Assembly (NCBI RefSeq): GCF_043575855.1 | Contig: NZ_CP144375.1 | Coordinates: forward strand, 3,968,001 to 4,032,000 | Direction: 5' to 3' | Source of the DNA: Kutzneria buriramensis | GTDB lineage: Bacteria; Actinomycetota; Actinomycetes; Mycobacteriales; Pseudonocardiaceae | DNA length: 64,000 nt | Part shown: positions 1 through 7,532 of the stretch, piece by piece | How the letters are laid out: every line of letters starts with the position of its first letter | Position numbering within the stretch: position 1 is the first letter of the stretch | Program-made: the position numbers and the translations under genes | Notes under the pieces: generated by a model | Databases searched by the model: none | Told to the model about the DNA's origin: nothing | The model's input: the letters and a program-made list of their open reading frames with translations, nothing else

Positions 1-483
1 CGCCGCCCAGCCCAGAAACAAGAACAGCGCCACACCACGCCACCGATACGGCGCGACGATCAGCGCCGCGAACAACACCGTCATGGCGATCGTCGTATGA
101 CCACTGGGCAGACTGTTCTCCGCATAGTGCCCGACCAAAGGCACCAATCCCGGGCGCGGCAGCACGTACCGTTTCAACCCCTGCGTCACGACTTGTCCGG
201 CGACGATCACCCCTACCGCCGCCACCGCAAGCTCCCACCGCCGCCGCAACAATCCGATCACCGCAACGGCAATCACCGCACAAGCCAGCGAGTAAACGGT
301 GATCTGCCCGAGGTTGGTGTCGGCTGCGTTCCGTGCCGTGTCGCCGTACTGATCGGCCCCGCGCAGCGCGGCGTTCTCCAGCGACTGGCCGGTGGCCGTC
401 AACACCGCGAAAACGTAGACCAGCACGGCCACGACGACACTCACGCCGGCGACGATCAGCCACCGACGAGCGGGAATATCCAC
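1..483 (-). CDS. PAP2-superfamily membrane phosphatase, C-terminus cut by window edge
   Basis: Membrane phosphatase of the PAP2 (type 2 phosphatidic acid phosphatase) superfamily; this family dephosphorylates lipid phosphates such as undecaprenyl pyrophosphate at the outer membrane face. Only the first 161 residues lie inside the window. A hydrophobic segment covers residues 9-29 and another about 62-79. Catalytic motif 1 appears as K104 followed by RP at 110-111, and motif 2 as PSGH at 126-129; the third motif would lie beyond the edge. The GTG start is chosen because a GAGAGG site sits 9 bases upstream. It lies 13 bases after the LysR gene on the same strand and may be co-transcribed. Lipid specificity cannot be told. 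Confidence 0.8.
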   Translation of the reverse strand, partial: MDIPARRWLIVAGVSVVVAVLVYVFAVLTATGQSLENAALRGADQYGDTARNAADTNLGQITVYSLACAVIAVAVIGLLRRRWELAVAAVGVIVAGQVVTQGLKRYVLPRPGLVPLVGHYAENSLPSGHTTIAMTVLFAALIVAPYRWRGVALFLFLGWAA

Positions 484-496
484 GTGAGGAAGCCTC

Positions 497-1375
497 TCAT
501 AGCCTGATCTGCCGCAGAGAATTCAACACGGCGTTGACGGCTGCCCGTGGCGGTGAGCCACGCCGCACGACGGCGGCAATCGTCCGGGTGACAGGGGTGG
601 CGAGTTCCCGGGTCACCAGCCGGTACCGGGGATCCACCGCAAGCCCCGGCAGCAGGGTGATGGACAGCCCGGCCTCGACGTGTTGCAGCGTCATGAGGTA
701 GTTGCTGAACCGGCACACGACCCGCGGTTCGAAGCCGGACTCGCGACACAGGCGCAGGGTCAGATTCGCCATGTACGACTGGGGAATGTCCAGTGCCCAG
801 GGCTCGCCCGCGTACGAGGAGAGGACGGCGGGGCCGCCCGGGATGTGCCGGTCGGGCGAGGCGACGAGCACGACGGGGTCGGTGGCCAGCGGCACGATGT
901 CGAGGTCGGGCCCCAGCGGCAGTTCGACGAAGTCGGTGGTGGTGACGATGATGTCGGCGTCGCCGCGGCGCAGGGCGGGGATGCTGGCGTGCGGCTCCAG
1001 CTCCAGGAGCTCGACCTCCAGCCGCGGGTGATCGAGCCGGGTCACGGCGGGCACGGCGAGGGTGTGGATGGCGCTCTGGAACGCCCCGAGCCGTACCAGG
1101 CCGGCGGGTTCGCCGTCGAGGCCCCGCAGCTCGGCCTCGACGGTGTCCATGTGGTCGAGGATGGCCCGCGCCCGCCGGGCCAGCAGCTGCCCGGCGGGCG
1201 TCAGGCGAACCCGGCGACCGGTGCGTTCCAGCAGCTGGGTGCGGGTCTCGGCCTCCAGCACGGCCAGCTGCTGCGACACGCTCGACGCGCTCAGGTTGGA
1301 GTCCTGCGCGACGGCGCGAATGGTCCCCAGCGTGTCCAGCCGGCTCAGCAGGCGCAGGCGCCACGGGTTCAGCAT
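497..1375 (-). CDS. dgdR: LysR-family regulator, DgdR-like
   Basis: Transcription regulator of 292 residues with an N-terminal LysR winged helix (about residues 5-64, with SASSVSQQLAVLE as the recognition region) and a C-terminal substrate-binding domain. It is divergent from a 2,2-dialkylglycine decarboxylase gene, the same arrangement as dgdR/dgdA of Burkholderia, so it probably controls that enzyme in response to dialkylglycines. The start at the Met of MLNPWR is preferred because the longer frame would run through the shared promoter and a LysR-box palindrome. The symbol rests on context; the protein could respond to another ligand. Confidence 0.75.
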   Translation of the reverse strand: MLNPWRLRLLSRLDTLGTIRAVAQDSNLSASSVSQQLAVLEAETRTQLLERTGRRVRLTPAGQLLARRARAILDHMDTVEAELRGLDGEPAGLVRLGAFQSAIHTLAVPAVTRLDHPRLEVELLELEPHASIPALRRGDADIIVTTTDFVELPLGPDLDIVPLATDPVVLVASPDRHIPGGPAVLSSYAGEPWALDIPQSYMANLTLRLCRESGFEPRVVCRFSNYLMTLQHVEAGLSITLLPGLAVDPRYRLVTRELATPVTRTIAAVVRRGSPPRAAVNAVLNSLRQIRL

Positions 1376-1387
1376 GCCGCCATTGTT

Positions 1388-1404
1388 GTTCGGGGCACCC
1401 GAAC
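1388..1404. promoter_or_regulatory. LysR-type operator palindrome
   Basis: A perfect inverted repeat, GTTCGGG-GCA-CCCGAAC, in the 87-base gap between the divergent LysR and dialkylglycine decarboxylase genes. Its core fits the T-N11-A form of LysR boxes. It is most likely the site where the LysR protein controls both genes. Confidence 0.65.
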
Positions 1405-1462
1405 AGGCAGACCGGAATTGTGAGATGGACGTGTCGCTCGGGCCGGTCCTACCGTCGACGGC

Positions 1463-2731
1463 ATGGCCTTCTGGACGGACGTCGAACGGCATCTAGTGCG
1501 CTACGCGGGCGCCGCCGACTTCACCCGCGAAATCATCGACCGCGCCGAGGGCAGCTTCGTCTTCACCGAGGACGGCCGCCGCATCCTGGACTTCACCTCG
1601 GGCCAGATGAGCGCGATCCTCGGGCATTCGCACCCGGAGATCGTCGCCGCGGTGCGGGCCCAGGCCGCCCGGCTGGACCACCTGTTCAGCGGCATGCTCA
1701 GCCGCCCGGTGGTCGACCTGGCCCGTCGCCTGGCGCAGACGCTGCCGGCGCCGCTGGAGAAGGTGCTGCTGCTGACCACCGGCGCCGAGTCGAACGAGGC
1801 GGCGATCCGGATGGCCAAGCTGGTCACCGGCCGGCACGAGATCGTCTCCTTCGCCCGCTCCTGGCACGGCATGACGCAGGCGGCCGCCGGCGCGACGTAC
1901 AGCGCCGGCCGCAAGGGATACGGCCCCGCGGCGCCGGGCAACTTCGCGCTGCCCGCGCCGAACAGCTACCGCCCCGACCTCGCCGACGCCGACGGCAACC
2001 TGGACTGGCGGCGTCAGCTCGACCTCGGGTTCGAGATGATCGACGCACAGTCCGTGGGCAGCCTGGCGGCGTGCATCGTGGAGCCGATCCTCAGCTCGGG
2101 CGGCGTGATCGAGCCGCCGGCGGGCTATTTCGCGGCCCTGCAAGAGAAGTGCCGGGAGCGCGGCATGCTGCTGATCCTCGACGAGGCGCAGACCGGCTTG
2201 TGCCGCACGGGAACCTGGTACGCCTTCGAGCGCGACGGCATCGTGCCGGACATCCTGACGTTGTCCAAGACGCTCGGCGCGGGCCTGCCGCTGGCGGCCG
2301 TGGTGACCAGCGCCGAGATCGAGCAGGAGGCGCACGACCGCGGTTACCTGTTCTTCACCACGCACGTCTCCGATCCGCTGCCGGCCGCGGTCGGCAACGT
2401 CGTGCTGGACGTGCTGGCCCGGGACCGCCTCGACGAACGCGCGCGGCAGCTGGGCGATCTGCTGCGGCGGGGACTGGAGGAGATCAGGGACCGGCACGAC
2501 GTGGTCGGCGATGTTCGGGGCCGCGGGCTGCTGGTGGGTGTGGAGCTGGTGTCGGACGAGGTGGGTCGCCGCGTGACCGGCCGCTGCCTGGAACTGGGCC
2601 TGCACATGAACATCGTGCAGCTGCCGGGCATGGGCGGCGTGTGCCGGATCGCGCCGCCGCTGACCGCGTCCGAGGACGAGATCGAGCTGGGGCTGGGCCT
2701 GCTCGACAAGGCGATCGCCGACGCGGTCTAG
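1463..2731 (+). CDS. dgdA: 2,2-dialkylglycine decarboxylase (class III aminotransferase)
   Basis: PLP enzyme of 422 residues that decarboxylates 2,2-dialkylglycines (for example aminoisobutyrate or isovaline) to a ketone and CO2, then transaminates pyruvate. The whole protein resembles the remembered Burkholderia DgdA, including the stretches LDFTSGQMSAILGH, DHLFSGMLSRPVVDLA, SWHGMTQAAAGATYSAGR and YLFFTTHVSDPLPAA. The Schiff-base lysine is K269 in TLSKTLGAGLPL and the cofactor Asp lies in ILDEAQTG. Length is normal for the family. Starts at ATG; a divergent LysR gene lies upstream. It may allow use of aminoisobutyrate from fungal peptaibols (inference). Confidence 0.92.
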   Translation: MAFWTDVERHLVRYAGAADFTREIIDRAEGSFVFTEDGRRILDFTSGQMSAILGHSHPEIVAAVRAQAARLDHLFSGMLSRPVVDLARRLAQTLPAPLEKVLLLTTGAESNEAAIRMAKLVTGRHEIVSFARSWHGMTQAAAGATYSAGRKGYGPAAPGNFALPAPNSYRPDLADADGNLDWRRQLDLGFEMIDAQSVGSLAACIVEPILSSGGVIEPPAGYFAALQEKCRERGMLLILDEAQTGLCRTGTWYAFERDGIVPDILTLSKTLGAGLPLAAVVTSAEIEQEAHDRGYLFFTTHVSDPLPAAVGNVVLDVLARDRLDERARQLGDLLRRGLEEIRDRHDVVGDVRGRGLLVGVELVSDEVGRRVTGRCLELGLHMNIVQLPGMGGVCRIAPPLTASEDEIELGLGLLDKAIADAV

Positions 2732-2829
2732 ACCATCCCCCGGCAGGGTCGGCCGCCGGAAGGAGTAGGGTGCGCCGCCGTGGAGGTCACCCAGTTGAGC
2801 TACATCGTACCGCCGACCGGACCGTGCGG

Positions 2830-3291
2830 ATGACCCGCCGGCAGACCCGAATCGTGATCGTCACCGCCGCCGTGTTGGCGGCGTGCTGCTCGCTCATGCT
2901 GCTCTGGGCGCTGACCAGATCGCCCGATCCGGTCGCCGAACCCGCGCCGTTCACGACCACGAGCGCATCCGCCACCACCACGACGACCACCAGCACCACG
3001 ACGTCCGCGCCGACCAGCACCACCACCGCGGCAACGACAACCACGACGTCACGGGCGCCCGTGAAGTCCCCGGCCGCGCCGCCGAAGACGACGGCGCCAC
3101 CGCCCGTCACCACGCCGAACGACACCGTCACGCTGGACGGCGTCTGCAAGGCGGGGCAGTGGCAGCCGAACACCGGCTACAACAAGGGCGCCGTCGTCCT
3201 GCACAACGGCGGCGAATGGGTGGCGACGCAGGCCAACACCAACGACGAGCCCGGCGCCGACGCGACCTGGCTGCGGGTGTTCAACTGCTGA
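2830..3291 (+). CDS. Secreted or anchored protein with chitin-binding type 3 (CBM5/12) domain
   Basis: Protein of 153 residues: a hydrophobic signal or anchor segment (residues 7-27, with a lipobox-like LAAC), a Thr-rich linker of about 65 residues, and a C-terminal CBM5/12-type module recognised by W-x-P-x-x-x-Y-x-x-G-x-x-V, then GGEWVATQANTNDEPG and W-x-x-V. Such modules bind chitin or related polymers; no catalytic domain is present. An in-frame GTG at 2770 lies 4 bases after a GGAAGGAG site and may be the true start, adding 20 residues. Confidence 0.7.
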   Translation: MTRRQTRIVIVTAAVLAACCSLMLLWALTRSPDPVAEPAPFTTTSASATTTTTTSTTTSAPTSTTTAATTTTTSRAPVKSPAAPPKTTAPPPVTTPNDTVTLDGVCKAGQWQPNTGYNKGAVVLHNGGEWVATQANTNDEPGADATWLRVFNC

Positions 3292-3297
3292 GCGACT

Positions 3298-3546
3298 TCA
3301 GTTGCTGAGTAGCTCGGGAAGGTCCAGCTCGGCGCCGGCGTTGCCCGCGACCGCGAAAGCGTCGGCGCCGAGCTGCCCGACCAGGCGGTCGCGGAGCGCC
3401 TCCCGCTCCTCGGCGTCGTCGGGATCGAGGATCACCCCGGCCTTGTGCAGCCAGCCGTCCACCGCTCCCAGCCGCCGCGCGGACTCGGCGGCGTGCCCGT
3501 CGACCTCGGCCAGGACCGCGGTGGCCAGGGCCGCGACCACGTACAT
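3298..3546 (-). CDS. Short hypothetical protein, possibly the C-terminal remnant of a larger regulator
   Basis: Small acidic, Ala-rich protein of 82 residues; no family is clearly recognised. The ending, about GQLGADAFAVAGNAGAELDLPELL, looks like the C-terminus of TPR/ATPase-type transcription regulators, but this is only an impression. The frame stays open upstream (…YEASCRRLLDGGYES) into a long hairpin at 3607-3661 and back to the stop of the preceding gene, with no good start codon or ribosome site. It may be a truncated gene end left beside an inserted hairpin; coding status is uncertain. Confidence 0.4.
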   Translation of the reverse strand: MYVVAALATAVLAEVDGHAAESARRLGAVDGWLHKAGVILDPDDAEEREALRDRLVGQLGADAFAVAGNAGAELDLPELLSN

Positions 3547-3606
3547 CGACTCGTAGCCACCGTCCAGCAGCCGCCGACAGCTCGCCTCGTATCCGGCGGA
3601 GACCAG

Positions 3607-3661
3607 TGCAGGGAAGGACGCCTTACCCGCGCTGAACGAGGGTAAGGCGTCCTTCCCTGCA
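3607..3661. terminator. Long perfect hairpin (22-bp arms), possible terminator
   Basis: An inverted repeat with 22-base perfect arms (TGCAGGGAAGGACGCCTTAC… and its complement) around an 11-base loop, 14 bases after the stop of the winged-helix gene. It can terminate that gene. The arms themselves contain the near-palindrome AAGGACGCCTT, as in mobile palindromic repeats, and the hairpin sits in the open frame of the gene remnant downstream. No T-run follows, which is usual for actinomycete terminators. Confidence 0.6.
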
Positions 3662-3675
3662 TCGGAGTCGGGAAA

Positions 3676-4161
3676 TCAGGAGGGGTCGAGCATCGGGAAG
3701 AGGCGGGCGACGACGGCGACCGGGGCGGCGTCCGAGGGCCGGGCGGCCGGCAGGGTCTCGCGGTGGCGGAACAGGGTGATCATCGAGCGGATGGCGTCGC
3801 CCATCGCGGCCATCTCGTCCGGGGTGAGGTAGACGACCTCGCTGAACGCCTCGTCCTGACGCCAGGCCGCGGGCGCGTGCGCACGGTTTTCCTGCCAGCG
3901 CTGGTAACTCTCGTCCTCCAGCCGGCGGTTCAGCTCCCCCAGCTCCGCGGGAACCGGCGCGCCGGTGCTCAGCCGCCACGGACGGGCCCGACCGGTGCTG
4001 CCGGGCACGTCCTCGACGAGGCCCTGCTCGGCGAGTTTGCGCAGGTGGAACGAGTAGAGCCCGGTGTTGCCGCCGAGTTCGCGGGCGGCGTCGGCGGAGG
4101 TCAGCTCGGCACGGGTGCGCAGCAGCTCCAGCAGCGCCTCGCGCACGGGATGGTTGTCCAC
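3676..4161 (-). CDS. Winged-helix (ArsR-like) transcription regulator
   Basis: Protein of 161 residues whose first ~75 residues form a winged helix (HPVREALLELLRTRAELTSADAARELGG, then SFHLRKLAEQGLVEDV), typical of ArsR-like regulators; no metal-binding Cys is seen. The C-terminal half is an effector or dimer region, unassigned. The GTG start at 4161 is the outer edge of a 31-base palindrome shared with the divergent peptide deformylase gene, so autoregulation is likely. Longer frames on this strand run through the deformylase gene in antisense and are rejected. Confidence 0.75.
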   Translation of the reverse strand: MDNHPVREALLELLRTRAELTSADAARELGGNTGLYSFHLRKLAEQGLVEDVPGSTGRARPWRLSTGAPVPAELGELNRRLEDESYQRWQENRAHAPAAWRQDEAFSEVVYLTPDEMAAMGDAIRSMITLFRHRETLPAARPSDAAPVAVVARLFPMLDPS

Positions 4162-4189
4162 TTTGCAAACAGTAGTTGTTTGCAAAGTG
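4159..4189. promoter_or_regulatory. Perfect 13-bp-arm palindrome between wHTH and def
   Basis: CACTTTGCAAACA-gtagt-TGTTTGCAAAGTG, a perfect inverted repeat. The left end is the GTG start codon of the minus-strand regulator and the right end is an in-frame GTG of the deformylase gene. It is almost certainly the operator of the winged-helix protein and would block both genes. Confidence 0.75.
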
Positions 4190-4216
4190 ACCGTCAACGA
4201 CCCTAGCCTCGACGCC

Positions 4217-4756
4217 ATGACCGTGCTGCCCGTGCGCCTGTTCGGCGACCCCGTGCTGACCGAGCCCGCCGCCCCGATCACCGACTTCGACGCGGAGCTG
4301 CGGCGCCTCGTCAAGGACCTGCACGACACGCTCGACGACCAGCAGGGCTCCGGACTTGCCGCGCCACAGCTGGGAATCGGCCGCCGCGTGTTCGTGTTCG
4401 ACGTGATGGGGACGCGGGGCCACCTGGTCAATCCGACGCTGCAGTTCCCGGACGAACAGGAACAGGACGGACCGGAGGGCTGCCTGTCCATGCCCGGCCT
4501 GTACTTCGACACCAAGCGCCGGATGAACGTCGTCGCCAAGGGCTACACCATGCACGGTGACGCTTTGCAAATCGTCGGCGACGGCTTCCTGGCGCGCTGC
4601 CTCCAGCACGAGACCGACCACCTCGACGGCGTCCTGTTCATCGACCGGATGGACAGCGAGCGCCGCCGGGCCGCGATGCGGGAGATCCTCGCCGCCGACT
4701 GGCACGGCACGGTGAAGGTCTCCCCGCACGGCGGCGGGTTCTGGCAGCGCCGCTAG
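4217..4756 (+). CDS. def: Peptide deformylase
   Basis: Metallo-hydrolase that removes the N-formyl group from nascent proteins. 179 residues with all three signature motifs: GSGLAAPQ (44-51), EGCLS (87-91, metal ligand Cys89) and HETDH (131-135, two His ligands and the catalytic Glu). Length fits the actinobacterial type. No ribosome site precedes the ATG; an in-frame GTG at 4187, at the edge of the palindrome, would add 10 residues and could mean a leaderless or very short leader transcript. Control by the divergent regulator suggests an accessory deformylase, perhaps induced by an inhibitor (inference). Confidence 0.93.
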   Translation: MTVLPVRLFGDPVLTEPAAPITDFDAELRRLVKDLHDTLDDQQGSGLAAPQLGIGRRVFVFDVMGTRGHLVNPTLQFPDEQEQDGPEGCLSMPGLYFDTKRRMNVVAKGYTMHGDALQIVGDGFLARCLQHETDHLDGVLFIDRMDSERRRAAMREILAADWHGTVKVSPHGGGFWQRR

Positions 4757-5976
4757 GAAGCCCTTTCCTCCGGCAGCCGCCGGAGGAACTCCGCCGGGTC
4801 GTCGCCGAGGCCGTCGAGTGCCCGGTGCCGGATCGACCCGGCGACTGCGGCGATGCCCACGGCCCACACGGCGATCACCACGACCACCGCCGGCGCGGGC
4901 AGGACCAGCCCCAGGAACGCCAGGCACACCGTGCCGGCCAGCATCGCGATCCGCCCCAGGCCCACGTACCAGCGCCGCGTTCCGCCGGCGACCGCCCTCG
5001 TGCCGAGCAGGTACACGGTCAGGCCCGCGGTGACGAACCACGCCGCCGTGTGCGGCGTGGGCTCCTGGAGCGACAGGTTCACGCCGGCCGCGACCAGCAG
5101 CAGCGCGAACGCCGGGACGAGATGCCCTGTGGCGTAAAGGGAATACGCGAGGAGGGGATTGCCGCGGGAGAACGAGAGCATCCGCTCGTAGATCTCGGCG
5201 GCCGAGGTGAAGTACACCCACCACAGCGCCCCGGCCAGCACCAGCCCGCCGACCAGGGTCAGCCAGTAGCCGACGTCGTCGGACGGCCGGTCCAGCGCCG
5301 CCGTGCCGGTGGTGATCACCAACTCCCCCAGCAACAGGATCATGAACAGCCCGAAGCGCTCGGACAGGTGCGCGGAGTCGACCGCCCGGTTCGGATCGGT
5401 CGGCGGCGTCAGCAGCACACGCCACCGGGCCGCCCGCGACGGGCGCTCGCGCTTGCGGGGACGACCGTCACCGAGCAGCAGGAAGCCGGCCTCCTGGAAC
5501 AGGGCGAAACCCCACAGCACGAACACCCACGGCAACGGCAGCACTGCCGACACGGCGAACAGCACCGTCGACGCCGCATAACCCCAACCGACCCGCCGCT
5601 GATCCGACTTCCCCCACAGATGCGCTGTGGCCAGGATGAGCCGCACGGCGGCCAGCGCCGCCGCGAAGATCGCCGGGTGCCCGTCGAAGACGGAGTGGGC
5701 CCGGGTAGCGGCGATCGCGCACGGGATGGTGCCGACGAGCACGAACAGCCGATCGGCGGAGCGGCTGTCGTCGCCGCTGCGGTTGTAGAACACGGCGAAC
5801 CCGATCCACGTCCACCACAGCGTCAGGAACAGGCCGAGCGCCGCGCCGACGCGGGACCAGTGCGGCTCCACCGCCATGCCGTGCGCCACCTGTCCCACGG
5901 CGAACACGAAAACCAGGTCGAAGTACAGCTCGACCCACCCGACCCGCTTGCCGTCGCCCGCGTCCTCTTCGGTCAC
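4753..5976 (-). CDS. ltrA: Low-temperature requirement A (LtrA) family membrane protein
   Basis: Membrane protein of 407 residues with about ten to twelve hydrophobic segments and the family signature near the N-terminus (VGWVELYFDLVFVFAVGQ, residues 12-29). Other LtrA hallmarks are WWTWIGFAVFYNR and ERFGLFMILLLGELVI. LtrA was named from Listeria growth in the cold; its biochemical role is unknown. The stop overlaps the end of peptide deformylase by 4 bases (convergent), with no room for a terminator. Confidence 0.88.
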   Translation of the reverse strand: MTEEDAGDGKRVGWVELYFDLVFVFAVGQVAHGMAVEPHWSRVGAALGLFLTLWWTWIGFAVFYNRSGDDSRSADRLFVLVGTIPCAIAATRAHSVFDGHPAIFAAALAAVRLILATAHLWGKSDQRRVGWGYAASTVLFAVSAVLPLPWVFVLWGFALFQEAGFLLLGDGRPRKRERPSRAARWRVLLTPPTDPNRAVDSAHLSERFGLFMILLLGELVITTGTAALDRPSDDVGYWLTLVGGLVLAGALWWVYFTSAAEIYERMLSFSRGNPLLAYSLYATGHLVPAFALLLVAAGVNLSLQEPTPHTAAWFVTAGLTVYLLGTRAVAGGTRRWYVGLGRIAMLAGTVCLAFLGLVLPAPAVVVVIAVWAVGIAAVAGSIRHRALDGLGDDPAEFLRRLPEERAS

Positions 5977-6057
5977 GGCAGGGATTCTGCGTCATTCCCC
6001 GTTCGGTGGCGAATCCGTCCGCCATACTCGTGATCACGCTCGCAGAGGGGGAAATCG

Positions 6058-6486
6058 TTGTCGGAGAATGAGTTGGTGCACGGCGTCCGCATTCGTCCGG
6101 CGGACACCGACATGCAGGGCATCGTGCACGCGTCGCGGTACGGCGTGTTCTTCGAGGCCGCCTTCGTCGAGGCGTTCCGCACAGTGGCCGGATCCTTCGA
6201 CTTCCTCGCCCGCAGCGGCGTCGACCTCGTGATGGCCGAGATCACCATCCGCTACCGGTCCCCGGCCCGGTTCGACGACCTGCTGGAGATCGCCGTCCGC
6301 AGGCGGCACATCGGCACCACGTCGCTGGTCATCAGCTACCAGGGTCGCGTGGGCGGACATGACGTGGTGTTGGCGTCGGCCCGGTATGTGGCCTTCGCGC
6401 CGGGAGAACTCGCGAAGACCGCCATCCCCGACAAGCTCCGCGAGGTCTTCGAGCGCATCCCGCCCGAGCCGGATCACCGCCCGTGA
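6058..6486 (+). CDS. Acyl-CoA thioesterase, 4HBT/YbgC hotdog fold
   Basis: Protein of 142 residues with the 4-hydroxybenzoyl-CoA thioesterase layout: HGVRIRPADTDMQGIVHASRYGVFFEAA near residues 8-35 carries the catalytic Asp (D18) in the D-x-x-G-x-V-x-x-x-x-Y context. It probably hydrolyses an acyl-CoA; the substrate is unknown. The start is a TTG preceded by AGAGGGGGA; the nearby ATG at 6068 is out of frame. Its stop overlaps the GTG of the next gene (GTGA), so the two are translationally coupled. Confidence 0.8.
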   Translation: MSENELVHGVRIRPADTDMQGIVHASRYGVFFEAAFVEAFRTVAGSFDFLARSGVDLVMAEITIRYRSPARFDDLLEIAVRRRHIGTTSLVISYQGRVGGHDVVLASARYVAFAPGELAKTAIPDKLREVFERIPPEPDHRP

Positions 6487-7421
6487 GGTCGGCAACGCCG
6501 GCGGACAAATGGTGCGCGAACTGCCATGACGAGGTCGATGGCCCACCGGGTGGCGGCGAACGCGGACCGGACGTGGCGTGGTCCGCGCACTGCTGGCCCT
6601 GCGCGGATCTGACCGCGGAGCAGATGGAAGTGATCGCGGATCAGCCCGCGGGCGCACGCATTCGAATCCTCCGCTGCACCGACTGCGGCACCGAGCGGGC
6701 CTGCCGCCCGGGTTGGCGCACCCGCTGCCATGTCTGCCTCGATCAGCGCAGCTCACCGCATCTGCCCGTGATGGCACAGACCTACGACGCCCTTGCCGCG
6801 CATGCCGGCCTGGTACGCCAATTCCTTGGTCTGGCCGCCGGTGCGCCCGTACCGCTGCCGGGAGTCGCGGAGTTCCTCGCAGCCACCGTGCTCGAGACAA
6901 CTCTAGAGGTCTATCGGCGGCCGGGATGGACTGTGCTCGCCGGCGATGTGTGCGGCTTGCCGTGGGCCGGAACCCGACTACTCCCGAGCTCGCACGGCAC
7001 CTGGGGCCGGCACGATGTCTGCGGCACGGTGGCGAAACTCGGCAAGGGCCGCGCCGAGTGCCGCGCCTGCCCGCCGGAGCCGGACTCGCGTACGCATCAC
7101 GCCCGCAGGGACGAACCGCATCTCCTGTACCTGGTTCGCTACCGTCGCTGGCACAAGTTCGGGCGCGGTGGGGACAGCCGCGTACGCGCCCATCTGCGGG
7201 CGGGCGCACGCGCCGTACAGGTCCTCACCGCCACACACGCCGAGGTCGTCGCTAGCGAGAACACATTGAAGCGCCGCTTCCGCAGGCATGCAGTCCTCGC
7301 CAGGCCGACGATGCCGAGCACCTTCGGCACGGGCACCGAGGTGCTTCCCGCCCGCCTGCCCATCGACCTCGGCGCGGTGTTGCCGACGGGCCGCGACGTG
7401 ACCCACCGGTACGTCGACTAG
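6483..7421 (+). CDS. Cys-rich (zinc-ribbon-like) protein with GIY-YIG-like C-terminal region
   Basis: Protein of 312 residues. The N-terminal 90 residues hold several CxxC or Cys/His pairs (CANCH, HCWPC, CTDC, CHVC) and a further pair set (CGT…CRAC) lies near 180-195, suggesting zinc binding. The region about 213-265 (LLYLVRY…HKFGRGGDSRVRAHLRAGA…ASENTLKR) resembles the GIY-YIG nuclease core of actinobacterial proteins, with Tyr, Arg, His and Glu in plausible places. Function unknown; nucleic-acid binding or cutting is inferred. The GTG start overlaps the thioesterase stop. Confidence 0.6.
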   Translation: MRSATPADKWCANCHDEVDGPPGGGERGPDVAWSAHCWPCADLTAEQMEVIADQPAGARIRILRCTDCGTERACRPGWRTRCHVCLDQRSSPHLPVMAQTYDALAAHAGLVRQFLGLAAGAPVPLPGVAEFLAATVLETTLEVYRRPGWTVLAGDVCGLPWAGTRLLPSSHGTWGRHDVCGTVAKLGKGRAECRACPPEPDSRTHHARRDEPHLLYLVRYRRWHKFGRGGDSRVRAHLRAGARAVQVLTATHAEVVASENTLKRRFRRHAVLARPTMPSTFGTGTEVLPARLPIDLGAVLPTGRDVTHRYVD

Positions 7422-7532
7422 CGGCGATCCTCAAGACGGCCGTTCGACGCGGTCGACGCGGCTACCATCGATCGCCAGGAATACGCCGCGTGTCGCCCTG
7501 CGCGCTCACGGTGGCGGAACTGGGGAGGCGCG

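Noticed and set aside
2965..3060. ACC/ACG-rich tract as a DNA repeat
   Set aside because: It is the Thr-rich linker of a secreted protein, imperfect at the DNA level.
1420..3291. Long plus-strand frame of 623 codons across the decarboxylase
   Set aside because: It is an out-of-frame shadow of the decarboxylase until about 2770; only its last 150 codons (the chitin-binding protein) are real.
4562..4573. A TTTGCAAA word inside def as a second operator
   Set aside because: Only the 8-base core is present with no matching arms; it is within normal coding sequence.
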